Source: Xestospongia muta (taxonomy: Eukaryota; Porifera; Demospongiae; Haplosclerida; Petrosiidae). Taken from it: a stretch of DNA of 64,000 bases. The position numbers and the translations under genes were made by a program. Each line of letters starts with the position of its first letter. Positions within the stretch are counted from its first letter, which is position 1. The stretch covers positions 16,056,263 through 16,120,262 of the forward strand of contig OY848918.1 of NCBI GenBank assembly GCA_963693285.1, read 5' to 3'. Positions 35,156 through 49,547 of this stretch are shown here, piece by piece. The notes beneath the pieces are model-generated. The model was given only the letters and a program-made list of their open reading frames with translations, had not been told where the DNA came from and ran no database searches.

Positions 35156-37149
35156 ATAAAACAATGTTTTCATATGGACTGGTTTTGACATAATAAATTG
35201 AGATGATAAATTCATAGAGAACACATGATATGATCTTGACATCATATGTTGCATATAGCAATTCAACAAAGCATTCTATTCTTTATAATTATTGCTATAA
35301 ATTTTTTAACTGAAAAAATCATCCTAATATATTTTTCAATGATGTAAATATTGCCATATAAGGTTTGGATTCTACAGAACTCCTTAGTTGGTAGCTATTG
35401 TTGTGTTACTTATAGACAATGCTTTAGTTACATTGAAGCTTTAATTAGTCACAGAAAAAATTGAATTTCTCTTTGTAACCTGAAATAAACTCATTACTTG
35501 ATATGTGAGACAGAATTTTATTGTATGACCTGTAATTTCATTTCTGTTTCAATGCCTTAAATATCAATAAAGTGTAACTAAAATAATTGTAATGAATATA
35601 ATTGCAATTGTTAACTGTCTGTCTACTCCTTGTATTTTATGTGTTAAATACATATAAAAAAGAACTGGTTATATTTTGACAATATTGAAAGATCATAACT
35701 ATGTAGACAATTCTGATTACTATTAAGAATGGATTTGTCTACATAGCTATGTTTCATTGAGTTATCACTGTAACTGTTAACAGGACCTGTTATATAGAAA
35801 ATGTTAATACAATATTAGTAGATCACATATGCAATCAATATGCTCCTTATAACAGTAAATAAACTCCTTATTTGTCATGTGTGTCAGAAATTAAACATAC
35901 AAGGATTAATTACTGTAAATGATATATGTCAATAGTATAAAGGATACAAAGTAGTCATATTTACATAGATGCAAGTACACTATTTAGTACAAGTATGTGT
36001 AAAGATTGTATGATATGTCAAAGCAATTCACAGATACAAACAATTAAAATAGATCTATGAAAACTAATGTACAAGTTATAAAGTGTCACTAAATTGTAAT
36101 ATGATAATAATTATTATTGTTGAGTGACACAATGTAGCCCATTTTGTGAAAAAAAACAAAAGTCCCAAACTTATAGTGCTAACGTTAATGCATTTTAGTG
36201 CACACAGTATAGTGAAATAATCCTCCTCTAAGCTCCTTATTAAGAATAAATAAGAACTTACTATTAATGTATTGAGTTTTATAAACATAGACTCTAATAT
36301 GACTTTCATGTGTCTTCACTACAAAGAAATGTAGACTGTTAGTGTCATGTACATGATCTGTTATTACTATACATATACTGTCAGTAATAATAGTAACACT
36401 ACTAATTATAATATGATATACAACATATGTGGTAGTAATAATTATGATGGTATGTAAATAAACAAATGACTGATAACATAGTATTGAACAGATGTATAAT
36501 ATAAGCATACTACTTTCCTACATATGCATCTCTTATGCCCACAATGCCTCGTGTTTGAGCACAACAGGCTATCTTAGGACTTCTACTATAATTAGAAGTA
36601 ATTCTACTGCAAATAGAAGCCTCAATGACACTACAATCAAATTTTGTCACGTACCACGCCCTTAATGAGCAATTTTTGCATAACATTGATAAGAGTTAAT
36701 ATAAAATTGAACTGTTATTATTCATCTGTGAGTCGATGGTAATTTCAATAATGCAGACATTTCAATAATGTCGTATATTTGATGAAAATTTATGACTAAA
36801 ACTTATTTATCAACACTACTAAGACTTATACTAATGAGAAATTAATAGCCTATGAAGACACTGAAAATTATGTTATTGAATATGACTCTCTCAAAAATGG
36901 AGGAAGATTTTATTTAGGCATTTTTGAACAGTGCGATAAATCTATAAAATGAACAGAAATCTTGTTCAAAAATGTAAACTTTATAATGAGCACTGTATGT
37001 AAGTAAGGACCATACCTTTATGTCTATGTCATGGACAAATCCAAGTGCAACATCTCCATGATTCTTGAAAACACTGTACCACAAAGAAGTAATCATATGA
37101 CTACTCACAGTCATGTATTGTATACAACTACTTCATGATTGAGTTTTAG

Positions 37150-38576
37150 TAATTGAAAAAAATGTTACAATTAAAGGAAATAGCAAGTTTCATGATAACA
37201 ATCCCTACTGATTACAGTCTTTAACAGCAATATACATTTGACAGGGCAACTGTTGTTTAGTAAAAACCTGGGTACAAATGGATGACCATTTCTCTCTATT
37301 CATTGATCTTGATTTTTCAAGAACCATTAGCTGCTACAGTCCTTAACAACAGTGCTTTCTTATATGGTGGAGCTATGTATGTTGATAATGTAGTCCTCCC
37401 AGGTCACAGTAGATGTGCTATACAAATCAATAAACAAACTTTGTCTTTGGTAATACAGAATGTAGACCATGCTCTGACCTATGGTTGATTTCAATAATGG
37501 GATATACTCTATCTGGTCTGCTACTAGTAGCAATAATGCTAGCATTACCTCTATAACTATATCAGAAGGACCATTAGCTGGTATTGTAATAGCTATGAGT
37601 TTCCACTATTGACTACTTGGATAACAACAATTGGTTTGTATTCACTGCAAGAGTCTTTTTTTACCTCATAAACCTATTCTAGGTTTTCAATGTGTTTGTA
37701 CAATGGAATGACACCAACTTTAAAAAATGGTATAAAATTTATTTATTCAGTATACTTGTAGTTTTTAGTAATAGAATTCATAATATATAGTCAACACTCA
37801 ACTCGAGTCTCTAACAAAACTGCAGGTTACTCTGTACAAGACTTGGCTATTTTTATTCTTCTTGCCTTCTCCAAAGTCTTCATCACTTTTAAAAACATTA
37901 TAGTTTATGTTTCTGTGGTACAGCACAAGATGAAACAGTAATAGTGTGGTAGGGTGATGGTAAAGTTAATTATCTCTCTAGTCCTTTACATATTGCTCTG
38001 TTTACTGTAGCTCTGACAAGTTTGTTGTTGTACATTATACCTTATATAGTGTTTGTTACTTTGGGTAGACATTGTATGAGATGGAAATTTGTTAATAAAT
38101 ACTTGCATCCATTTCTAGAGGTTGTTCAAGGTCCATACAAACAAGGAGAAGGTTATTAGTACAGAGTGAGGATAATAACTGTTGTATATGTCTATTTGAT
38201 GTTGGCAGTCTTTAGAGTTACAATGTTAACTTAATGCTGTTTATGCAACTAATACCAGTTATTATATTGTGCCTCATTCAAACATCTATCAAACAATTTT
38301 GAAGTTCAAGACCAAACCATATTGACTCCTTTTGTGTAGTAACATTGATCATTCAGCTCCTGTTAGCTATTAGGTATTACTGGTTATCTTATGTAATAGC
38401 TTCATATAACTATATTATTGTTCATATTCTTTTTTGGTGTTTTAGTTTGTCAATGTTGGAAAAAGTGTAATTGCAAGTTCAGAAAAGAGAGAAGCTGTGA
38501 TTGTGACTGTGTAGTTACCCCATCAAATAAAGAAGATGAAGAAATGAGACAAGTTTTGATAGCACTTCAAGATTAA
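37150..38576 (+). pseudogene. Pmp-like beta-helix membrane protein pseudogene, left arm
   Basis: The layout equals copy A. The rung exon 37,282-37,488 contains L-N-N-S-A-F-L-Y-G-G-A-M-Y. The membrane segment 37,956-38,234 has in-frame TAG at 38,157-38,159, and the Cys-rich tail exon 38,446-38,576 follows TTTTTGGTGTTTTAG. The tail reads V-C-Q-C-W-K-K-C-N-C, then R-S-C-D-C-D-C and Q-V-L-I-A-L-Q-D. The TAG sits where the family has Trp (after G-Y), so TGG to TAG is the likely change. Confidence 0.6.
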
Positions 38577-40599
38577 ATCAAGTCACATATAGTAGATATA
38601 AAGAACATTTTTATTCTATTATTACTGTGTGTAATTTTAAGTCAATTTTGGGTAGAAATGTAAATGAAAATATAAAAGGAGGCAAGCCACATCGTAGTAG
38701 TGTAGTTATCAATATCTGATCAGATGAAAATGACGAAATGAGACAAAATCTTTTTATTATTTACAGATTAAATTAGCAATGTTCCAGATCATTAATAGTA
38801 GTATCTTAATCATAATATATAGTATTTTAATATTCTATTCTGGGTATGTACATTTATACTTACACATAATTGGAACCTAAACAGTAAAATTATTATGTAT
38901 TTGTAGTGCATACATTGAGACTTAAGTGGTCATGAAGATTTCATGATTATCAACACAAATATAAATTACTTAACAACCAATATTAAGGCTAAGTCAAAAT
39001 CATCAATACAGGTTATCATGAACTAAATCAGTACTAGAATATGAAAATATTTCATCTGTTGTATGTTTTTATTTATATTTAAATACATGTTATAAACAAA
39101 TTGACAAATGTTTAAGCTACAGTAAACAAAATATGCCATGGAATGGCATCTTGATTGTTTTGAGATATATAAAACTGTCAATGTTAGAACATGAACATAT
39201 TATACAGGATTGATCTACAGTCCTTATAGCATTTTTTTCTACACATTAATAACATGGACATAGTACTTATATAAAGAAAATTTAAATTAAATGGTCCAAT
39301 CATTGTTTTTATCTACTATGACTCCCATAGGAGACACCTCTTTCAGCATGAACCCAATATCTGTACAAAAACTGTTTCACACACTTTGTACGTTTTCCAT
39401 AACATGATTAATTGGTCTTTATAGAGATCTGTTTATTAGTTACAGCATACCACAATACAAAGTCATTCAATATAAAAAGCAAAAAAATGTTAATATACAG
39501 CCATACACATAGTATTAGTTATGTGACTTGAAAAGTTAAATTAATTTATATAATTTATTTTTAGTGCAACAAGAAAATATAATTGATTGTTGTTTCGTAA
39601 TTAACTACTGTGCTTGTCAAGAAGAATACAGCTGAAGAAAGTATAGTCTGTAGATAGTACCATTGAATAAACAGCTAATGTAAACTTAGGAACTGTAGAT
39701 GTTTGGATACTGCTTTGTTGTAATTCTATCATCACTTATATAAGTATGATTGTTATACAGCTATAGTTTAAAATATTATATTATAGTCCTTACAGGATTT
39801 ATAGAGATGACATAATCACATAGTCCAGTATTATTTGTAATTGTTTTTTTTTCAACACTTACCATTACTGAACGACTTTCTTCACATATTGTCAAATCAA
39901 TACAAGTGATCAACTGTGGTACTGGTTATGTAGTGGTAATGTATTAATACCAAATAACTTGGTTCTTAATTTGACACGGAGGAACTATGTACTGTACAAT
40001 ATGATCTTTTTTGTCTTACTGAAAAAGTCAATAATATTAAATTAACAGGACTCACTGATGGAAAATCATCAATTAAATGTCTAAAACATGGAAATTCCTC
40101 TTCAACTACTGGTTTGGGATTTGTCAATATATCAGGTATTACTTTTAAAAGAATTGAAGCAACCTACATGTAATAGGAAAAATATCCTTTAAAACAACAT
40201 GGCAGCTATAGTAGCTGCCATTCAGCTATGTATCTCATTTCTTGCTTCGAAGAAACACTAATGACGTGTATACGTGCACTGATTGACCTAAAGGGCTTAA
40301 ATTGATGTGTCTACTTTTGTTTACCTATGTTAGTGATTGAAATGTAGAACGTTGCTAGCCTATTTTTAACACTTTTCAAAATGGTGACAAAGTTCCAGAA
40401 GACAACCCCTTGTGGGACTGTTTATACTACTCTTGGAAGCCTTGAGAATTTCACATCCAGAGTAATGTCTCCAGACTTTGCTAGTTATTTGAAAGTTCTA
40501 ATTGATCAATATCATTCCAACTTCAAAGTATGCTCTCTGGTAGTATCTTTCACACCACAATTCTACTAAATGATCCACTTCCCTCGATTACTTACACAG

Positions 40600-40960
40600 T
40601 TAGTAACTCTATGTACCAGAGGTAGGAGACCATAACCTCCAAAGGGAGGGCCCACAACATTTTTTTGAATGACCATATTGGCTGTATTCACTGTATAGTT
40701 ATCTGTATAATTATTAATCTCACAAGCATTTCCAAGCATGATTATAAGTATTATTTTCATGACATACATAGTAGGACCATTGTTTTCTAGCTGGTATATG
40801 AGAATGGAAGCAAGAATTCATGATTTAAGAGAGCTACAAAAATTAGTAATTGTTTTAAAAATGTACCACATTCAGTTACAAAAAGATACCAAATCTTTTT
40901 TTTTATGTACCAGCAGGGAAAAGCTCTTTTCATTTGAAGATTTGAAATGTGGACCCTGTA
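40600..40960 (-). other. Unidentified open exon-like segment, left arm
   Basis: This is the minus-strand counterpart of 49,548-49,905. Here the frame continues into G-P-P-F-G-G-Y-G-L-L-P-L-V-H-R-V-T-N-C before the GTAAGT donor, because of a one-base length difference from the other copies. The plus strand is also open (40,738-40,965). No family was recognised. Confidence 0.25.
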
Positions 40961-42489
40961 AGTAAATAAATATTATTTATTACACATCCCAACAGTTCAA
41001 TCTCTACTCTGTCTCATGTACATACTCTAAGCATTGTTATATAGTAAGTATTAACAATCATCTACATGTTTATCAAATATCTCATTCTCATTCTTATTTT
41101 CTTGTAATGCTATCTTCACTTTGTAATAAATACACATTTTGTTCTTATATAATAATGGTGATAGACACCTGGACATTACTGTTTAAAGTACTATTATTTC
41201 GTAAGTATTTTATGTTTTCTTAATGTTGTGATAAATAATTATAATATTTATTGTATAATTGAATTTGTATTCTTTATTTAAAAATGTTAACTTCTCTTCA
41301 ATTAGTGTTTTATATATGCCTTCCAGTTGATACATATTTGTACTAAACAACCATCATTTTCAATGAAATAATCATTAATGAAAGTCATTGCTGATCTGGA
41401 TGCATGATTCAATCATATAACTCTTTTAAGTTATGATAGTGTCCTGTAAAAGCAAAACATGCAAACTGAGAGTTTGCTGCTATAACAATTTATGTTAATA
41501 TAAATGTTATATTTTCAGTACAAGTAAACTAAAGCTCAAGAAAACAAGTAAGAACTTTAATAAAGAATGAAAAAGGGAATATTTCAAGAAGTTGAGTTCA
41601 ATAATTTTCCACATCGCTGCCAAATGTTCCAAATTGACTGACAACAAATCTATGGCACAGACAGAAAATAACATTTGAATTAAACAAATCTATTTATCAT
41701 TCATCTAGTTGCTAATAATAAGACATATGTCAATTATTTAATGTCACATACACTTCTTTCTCTACATATCACAATTTTACAACTCCCTATTAGTGTACAT
41801 CAGTTTATTGATAATCATTATATTACACTCATTACTATTGTATAATTACATGTACTTATTTTCATATGAAAGAACCTCTTGTTGTTATTACTAACAATAG
41901 TACTGATTTCATTTAAAGGCAATCTATAACTTTTGTAAATAGTTATTGAAATATACTTTATAATATAAAGGTCACTATTTTGTTACAGATTATCATAAAC
42001 TTGTTCCAAAGGCTTGTCTAAAACAAAGAAGCAGTCATTTACTGTGTCAATTGAAAGGATTGTTTATGTGGTATTAACAATGCTAGTGTATAAGGATTGT
42101 AATTTACTCTATTTTCAACTAGTTTACACAGTCTGTATGCCAAGTTAACAAATTTGATAACCAGTTTACACTCAATTGTACCATTAGGTCTACAAACTCA
42201 TGTACTATATATGTACTATGTAAACAGGGCTTCTGATTGTTTACAAATGCCATTACACAATTCTATATGTATCTACATTAGTCTAGTACTTATACTAATA
42301 ATGTCATTGAACTAACTACAATGAGTGATATCTAGTCTTGGGATAATGACAATAGATACTTTAATTCATCTCACTACCAACTCAAAAACCTTCACATTGT
42401 CATAGCTACAAAACATAACAACACAGTTATATCATCAACTGTATTATTCTCCTTGAGATGATCTAACTCTTCTTTATCAGGACAAGTTA

Positions 42490-43765
42490 TTTTTTTAATT
42501 AAAACACAAAAGACACTCAATAGCAAAGCTTATATAAAGAGCATCAAAAACAATAGAATAAAATAAAATAGGAGGTGAAGGATTTATGATAAGTGATGAT
42601 ATTAACAGGTGAATGAATGATAAATATGAACAATATGTATGCTATATTCCTGATAATTTTAAAGTAAACAAGAAATATTTTGCTTGAACTGCAGAGTTCA
42701 GATCATTGAATGATGAGGGAAGGAAATTCCACAGGGAGAAAGGACTGGTAAGGAAGAAGTTGAGGATAGTAGAAGATCTGGAGAAGGGCAGATTCAGGTT
42801 TAAAGGGTGGGAACAACATATATTGTAAGAGGACTGGTTTTGAAATGAAAATGAGCTAGCAGGAATATAGAGCTTACTAAAGATGAACTTGTATAAAAGG
42901 ACAAGCTTGGATGTTGTTCTACAGGAGGATAGAGAAGGAAGATTGAAGATTTTTAGAAGTAGAGGATAATCAGAGGTCCAATTTTGAATGCAGAGTTTTA
43001 GGGCAAAATGTTGATTTTTTTCCAATTTGTTGATGCTAGAAATAGAATATGGATCCATACAAAGGAGCTGTACATAAGGATGGGAAGGATTAATGTCAAA
43101 TACAATTTAATAAGAACAGAAGAAGAATTTTAGTAAAATTGACAATAGTTGTAGCCAAGCAGTTTCTTGGCCTTAGAACAGGTTTCATTGATGTGAGTAG
43201 ACCAGGAGAGGTTAGAGTAACACCTAGGTACTTAAATGAAGAGACTAATTCTAGAGGTGATCCATCAAGGAAAAGAAAAGGAAGAGTAGCAAAGGATGTA
43301 GGAGACTTCCTGGAAATGAACATGTATTTGGTTTTTCAGTGATTATAATAGTTAGGTGTTTAGATTTGACCCAGGAAGAGAGAATATTAACGTTAGATTG
43401 AGCAAGTGAAAATTCATAGGATGATTTGAAGGGATACGATAGAAGGATGTCATCAGCATATAGGATGATGGATGAAGTTGAGGAGAAAGGTAACTGGAAT
43501 ATGTCATTCACATACAAAATGAAGAGATTCAAGTCTTGAGGAACGCCAGATAAGACGGTAGACTTAGAAGAGGAACAGCCATCAACAACAACCTGCTGAG
43601 ATTGAAGTGTGAGATAGCTTTGAAGCCAAACCATAAGGTGATGAATAATGTCATATGAAAAAAGTACATCAAGAAGGTGTTGGTGTGGAACTGAGTCAAA
43701 AAAACGTTGCACAGATAGAGTACCCTTTATCCAAATGACATTCCAAGGTTCCTGGAATGCTATTT
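42490..43765 (-). mobile_element. 5'-truncated non-LTR (LINE) retrotransposon
   Basis: Minus-strand frames give reverse-transcriptase pieces in order: F-D-S-V-P-H-Q-H-L-L-D, W-L-Q-S-Y-L, S-G-V-P-Q, F-I-L-Y-V-N-D-I, and the catalytic Y-A-D-D-I (in 43,251-43,778). A second frame has S-F-K-Y-L-G-V-T-L-T (43,096-43,323). The C-terminal region with Y-P-L-L-L-K-I-F-N-L-P-S-L-S-S is in 42,642-43,058. A T-run at its left edge fits a poly-A tail in minus orientation. Frameshifts and a deletion after S-G-V-P-Q make it dead. The right arm shows the uninterrupted site. Jockey/CR1-like by pattern; clade not resolved. Confidence 0.85.
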
Positions 43766-44179
43766 CATAGTAGACCACAAGACTGAAGTTATGGATGATT
43801 TCTTAATCATCAAGGACATCAATCAATCTTATGATCCCATTATGAACACTGGTCATTATAATATATGGTACATATAATACATTTACTTTGTTTTATTACT
43901 ATATCATTTCATGAACATGTAAATATATAAATGTATTGTAAATACATGTAGGTTCTTATGCATTTTAAAAAGTCCAGTTTATCATAACTTAGGTATGTAT
44001 TGATCACAAAATGAACAGGTTATTACACATAATGTCACATTGAGTACTTCATTATGTTGTGAGTTGTATCTTGAGTACTGGACCTAATAGATAAAAGGAT
44101 AGATAAAAGTGTTAACAACAAAAAAATGGACAAAAAGACGAAAGACGAATAAAAGAATTATGGATTGATTATAAAAATG

Positions 44180-44427
44180 TAGCAACAAATATCAAAATGG
44201 TAATATTACATGCAAACAAATTTCAAACAAGTACTTGCATACAAATTGTTACTATGCAGCCATCTTGAATAGGATGTTATTTAAATTCAGTAGGTAACAA
44301 GCTCAATTATTGATCTTTATGATTACATTGTCTTACTGGAAATGATAAATACAAAATAAACAATTCTATAGAAATGTTTGTTCAAAATTTGTTTACACAT
44401 TAGGTACCATTTTTGTATTTATGGTCA
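44180..44427. mobile_element. Palindromic MITE, copy 3
   Basis: Same family as 21,737-21,991. The left end is eroded, and the right end reads TTTTTGTATTTATGGTCAC. Its counterpart in the other palindrome arm is 47,179-47,425, so it was present before the duplication. Confidence 0.75.
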
Positions 44428-45043
44428 CAAATATACATATAGTAACAAGTACTAATATACACATAGATAGATGAAGCAGATAAAAGGATTACAATACCTT
44501 TATAAATTGTATATATCTTAAAAGAACTACTACTTTCTTAGTATCAGTAGTATCACTAGTGCATTATACCTTCCTGTAGAATAAAACACTCATAATGAAT
44601 TGATGATAAAGAGAATAATATAACAGTTAAGGTGGGTACACAAAAATACACTTGTATATGTACCAACTTGCATTCTTGGCATTGTGTCATGTAGCATAGT
44701 GTAGTGCCAATATTGTTCAAATAAACAAGCAGACTCATGTCAAGTAAAAATCCACCTCGTTATTATAAAGTCAATTATTGCAAAATGGAGACTGAAGTGT
44801 TGCTGCTTGCTTTGCTTTACAGATAATGAAGAAGGCAATAGAAATAAAGAACAAGGTGGGTGTGTCCTGTATTTATTCAATGTCTCCAACAAGGAGAGTT
44901 TCAGTTTCAGTTACCTGGTTAGCCACTTATTGTTATGTGTTTTCTCTTGGTCTTGGATCCTTGTAGCTTTGGCTAGATACTTGTTACAAGCAATGAAAAC
45001 AACAAACAGCCTCAATAAGTTTCTCGTCTACCATAAAACACAT
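44428..45043. other. Inner end of the left palindrome arm
   Basis: Matches the reverse complement of 46,571-47,170. It contains an open frame from 44,807 reading through V-S-N-K-E-S-F-S-F-S-Y-L-V-S-H that is repeated at 46,814-46,566. Two copies sharing a frame is expected from duplication and does not show coding. Confidence 0.6.
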
Positions 45044-45243
45044 NNNNNNNNNNNNNNNNNNNNNNNNNNNNNNNNNNNNNNNNNNNNNNNNNNNNNNNNN
45101 NNNNNNNNNNNNNNNNNNNNNNNNNNNNNNNNNNNNNNNNNNNNNNNNNNNNNNNNNNNNNNNNNNNNNNNNNNNNNNNNNNNNNNNNNNNNNNNNNNNN
45201 NNNNNNNNNNNNNNNNNNNNNNNNNNNNNNNNNNNNNNNNNNN
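45044..45243. other. Assembly gap (200 N) at the palindrome centre
   Basis: There are exactly 200 Ns between the left arm and the CT-rich array. Palindromes with microsatellites commonly break assemblies, so the true length is unknown. Confidence 0.95.
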
Positions 45244-45428
45244 AGTATTATAACTTGTGGGTGTGATTTACAAGGACAACCTTCTCTATTTTCCGTATAA
45301 GGTAAAGTCTGATCATTTTTTTAGTATTATTATATTATCTGTAGAGGTAATGTTTTCATTCTGATAAACTGTGTGTTATAATTGTTTGGGTCATGAGATG
45401 TCTTGTCTTATTCTATCCATGATGTTTT

Positions 45429-45522
<94 letters not shown>

Positions 45523-46085
45523 TTCTCTCTCTCTCTTTCTCTCTCTCTCTCTCATAATTAGATTCATTGCAAACAGAGGACATCAATTACCATATGGACT
45601 AACAGTATTATAGCTTGTGAGTGTGGTTTACAAGGACAACATTGTCTATTTTCCGTATAAGGTAAAGTCTGATCATTGTTTTAGTATTATTATTATTATA
45701 TGTAGAGATAATGATTTCATTTTAGTAAACTGTGTGTTATAATTGTTTGGGTCATAAGATTTCTTGTGTTATTCTATCCATGAATTTGTATTTTCCTTCT
45801 TTCTTTCTCTCTCTCTCTCTCTCTTTCTCTCTCTTGTTCTCTCTCATGCTAGAATCAGCCTGAACAGATGACATCTATTAGCAGCTGCACTGACAGTATT
45901 TTAAGTTGTGGGTGTGGTTTACAATGACAACATTGTCTTTTTTCCATATAAGTTAAAGTCTAATCTTTGTTGTTGTAGTATTATTATTATATGTAGGGGT
46001 AATGATCTCTTCTACTTTACTCTCTCTATCTCTGTCTTCTAAGATTTGTTTATAATCGTTACTAGCTATTATAATATTATTGATG
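45244..46085 (+). repeat. CT-rich tandem array, about three ~350-400-bp units
   Basis: Units start near 45,244, 45,605 and 45,895, each with TTTACAAGGACAAC-like and AAGGTAAAGTCTGATC-like blocks, and a CT run in units one and two. Inverted counterpart of 12,929-13,672. Confidence 0.85.
45436..45553. repeat. (CT)n microsatellite
   Basis: A CT run of nearly 120 bp with a few TT interruptions. A second, shorter run follows at about 45,797-45,845. Confidence 0.95.
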
Positions 46086-46570
46086 GACTCATATGTATAT
46101 TAAATATGGTATCAAGGACAAATCATACTAAAATATATCATAGATCTTTGAATACCAAGTGCAATATATTGTTTTATAGTTTTTAGTTTTCTTATTTTGG
46201 AAATATCACAATCATAATAGGTTCGATATCAAATTTTACATTGATGTCTGCAAAGATCACGCAGCTAGTACCAACAATGAGCTAACACTTGATTACTTTA
46301 ATTTTGAGGAATTGTTAACATCATTACAATTAGCTACATGTCACCTAATTAATAAATCAAGTTATTAAGTTTGATTACACTATCTACATATCCCTAACAA
46401 TGCAAAGCCTTGTATCACATCACATTGTGTATGTCCATCAACTTATGAACACAGTACATGCACAACACATGAATGTGACATGTCACAATGTAAGGATAGA
46501 ATTGATTTCTATCTTGTTGTTCCTAGCAATGTATTTAAGTCAATCAGATTTCAATTAACATGTGTTCACA
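46086..46570. other. Palindrome spacer
   Basis: AT-rich sequence between the array and the right arm. No gene or repeat structure was recognised. Confidence 0.5.
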
Positions 46571-47178
46571 CATACCAATGTGTTTTATGGCAGACAAGAA
46601 ACTTATTTAAGCTGTTTGTTGTTTTCATTGCTTGTAACAAGTATCTAGCCAAAGCTACAAGGATCCAAGACCAAGAGAAAACACATAAAAATAAGTGGCT
46701 AACCAGGTAACTGAAACTGAAACTCTCCTTGTTGGAGACATTGAATAAATGTAGGACACATCCACCTTGTTCTTTATTTCTATTGCCTTCTTCATTATCT
46801 GTAAAGCAAAGCAAGCAGCAACACTTTAGTCTCCATTTTGCACTAATACAGTTTATAATAATGAGGACAGAGTTTTAGTTCACATGAATCTGCTTGTTTA
46901 TATGAACACCATTGAAGCTACTCTATGTGACTCGATGCCAAAAACGCAATACGATGCCTATACAAGCATAGTTTTGTGAACTCAACTGTTATATTATTCT
47001 CTTCATCATCAATTATAGTGTTTTAATTACAGAAAGTTACAATGTACTAGTGACACTACTGATGCTAAGAAAGTACTAGTTCTTTTTAAGATACATACAG
47101 TTTACAAAGGTAATATAATCTTTTTATTTACTTCATCTATCTATGTATCTGTTAGTACTGTATAGTATGTGTCTATTT

Positions 47179-47425
47179 GTGACCATAAATACGAAAATAG
47201 TACCTAACGTGCAAAGAAATTTTGAAAAAAAAACGCTTCTATAAAATTGTTTATTATGCATGTGTCCTGTCCAGGAAGACAATGTAATCATAAAGGTCAA
47301 TCATTAATCTTGTTACCTATTGAATGTTAATAACCTCCCTATTCAAGATGGCTGCATAGCAACGATTTTTACACAAGCATTTGTTTGAAATTTGTCTGCA
47401 GTAAGATACCATTTTTGCATTTATT
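47179..47425. mobile_element. Palindromic MITE, copy 4
   Basis: Starts TGACCATAAATACGAAAATA (from 47,180) and contains AAGATGGCTGCATAGCAACG near its other end. Mirror of copy 3 in the left arm. The right terminus is eroded. Confidence 0.8.
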
Positions 47426-49547
47426 AATACATTTTTAAAATTAATCATTAAATCTTTTATTCAACTTTTTGTCTTTTTTTCTGTTTTTAATCCATTCATC
47501 TATTCATTTATCTATTAGGTCCAGTTTAATGTTAACTCAAGATACAACTCATGACATAATGAAGTACTTAATTTGACATAATGTATAATGATCTGTTCAA
47601 TTAGTGAACAATACATACTTAAGTTATGATAAACTGGACTTTTGAAAATACACAAGAACCTACATGTACATACAATACATTTATATATTTACATGTTCAT
47701 TAAAAATAGTAATAAACAAAAAGTATATATGTTATATATAACAACCATGATAATAAGAAGTGTTCATATTGGAATCATAAGATTGATGTCCTTTATAATT
47801 AAAAATTCATCCATATCTTCATTCTTGTGGTCTACTGTGAGATAGAATCCCATTAACTCTGGGATGCTTTTGATTAGCTTGTCCTGATATGGAAGAGTTA
47901 GATCAATTTAAAGAGAATAAGACAGGTGATGATATATAGCTGTGTTATTATGTTTGTAGCTATGATAACTTAAAGGTCTTTGAATTGGTAATAAGATGAA
48001 TTAAACTATCTATTGTTATTGTCTCAAGACTAGATATCATTCAAAGTATATAGTTAGTTCAATGACATTATTAGTAACAACTGTAGGTACTAGACTAATG
48101 TAAATACAAATAGAATTGTGTAACTGGATTTCTAAACAACCAGAAATCCTGTTTACATAGAGTACATAGTACATGTACCTCTAAACTGGCTTTATTATAG
48201 CTCAAAATAGATGAGTTGAAAAACTTAATGATACACCTGAGTGTACAAGCTGGTTATCAAATTTGTTAACTAGTCATGTACATAATTACAACCCTTATAT
48301 ACAAGTGTTGTTAATACCATATAAACAAACCAGTATACTTATAGTACACTCCTATTGTATAATTATATACACTTAACTTGAAACTACATATTGAAACATA
48401 TAAACTATTTCCATAAACCACTCCTTTTTTATCTGCTTTTTCAAACTTCAATCAATTGAGAGAATATGTTATGATGTTTGCTTTGTTTTAGACAAGTCTT
48501 TGAACAAGTTTATGATAACCTGTAACAAAATAGTGACCTTTATATTATAAAGTATATTGCAATAACTATTTACAAAAGTTATAGATTGCCTATAAATGAA
48601 ATCAGTACCATTGTTAGTAATAACAACAAGAGGTTCTTTCATATGATAATAAGTACATGTAATTATACAATAGTAATGAGTGTAATATAATGATTATCAA
48701 TAAACTGATGTACACTAATAGGGAGTTGTAAAATTGTGACATGTAGAGAAAGAAGTGGGTGTGACATTAAACAATTGACATATGTCTTATTATTGGCAAG
48801 TAGATGAATGATAAATAGATTTGTTTAATTTAAATGTCTTTTTCTGTCTGTGCCATAGATTTGTTGTCAGTCAATTTGGAACATTTGGCAGCAATGTGGA
48901 TAATTATTGAACTCAACTTCTTGTAATATTCCCTTTTTCATTCTTTATTGAAGTTCATACTTGTTTCCTTTAGCTTTAGTTTAGTTGTACTGAAAAAGTA
49001 ATATGTTATATTAACATAAATTGTTACAGCAGCAAACTCTCAGTTTACATGTTTTGCTTTTACAGGACACTATCATAACTTGAAAGAGTTATATGATTGA
49101 ATCATGCATCCAGATCAGCAATGACTTTCATTGATGATTATTTCATTGAAAATGATGTTTTTTAGTACAAATTATGTATCAACTGGAGGGCATATATAAA
49201 ACACTAATTGAAAAGAAATTAACATTTTTAAAAAAAATACAAATTCGATTATACAATAGATATTATATTTATCACAACATTAAGAAAACATATAACACTT
49301 ATGAAATAATAGTACTTTGAACAGTAATGTCCAGTTGTCCATCACCATTATAATATGAGAACAAAATGTGTATTTATTACAAAGTGAAGATAGCATTACA
49401 AGAAAATAAGAATGAGAATGAGATATTTGATAAACATGTAGATGGTTGTTAATACCTTCTATATAACAATGCTTAGAGTATGTACATGAGACAGAGTAGA
49501 TATTGAACTGTTGGGATGTGTAATAAATAATATTTATTTACTTACAG

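Larger units (their letters stand above)
35147..45043 (+). repeat. Left arm of a ~20-kb palindrome
   Basis: Read forward, this arm matches the reverse complement of 46,571-55,125 along its length. Exceptions are a LINE insertion (about 42,490-43,765) and about 240 bp near 35,210-35,450. From 35,450 to 42,335 it also matches copy A directly. It ends in an N gap. Contents are the Pmp-like pseudogene, AT-rich spacer, the unidentified exon-like segment (about 40,600-40,960), the LINE and a MITE copy. Confidence 0.85.

Noticed and set aside
36185..36508. Hydrophobic minus-strand frames at 36,185-36,508 and 7,394-7,732
   Set aside because: Ile/Tyr/Thr-rich composition follows the AT-rich sequence; the frames end differently in the copies and no splice or family evidence supports them.
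40381..40569. 62-codon plus-strand frame starting M-V-T-K-F-Q-K-T
   Set aside because: Open only in the left arm because of small deletions; in the other copies the frame stops after about 20 codons.
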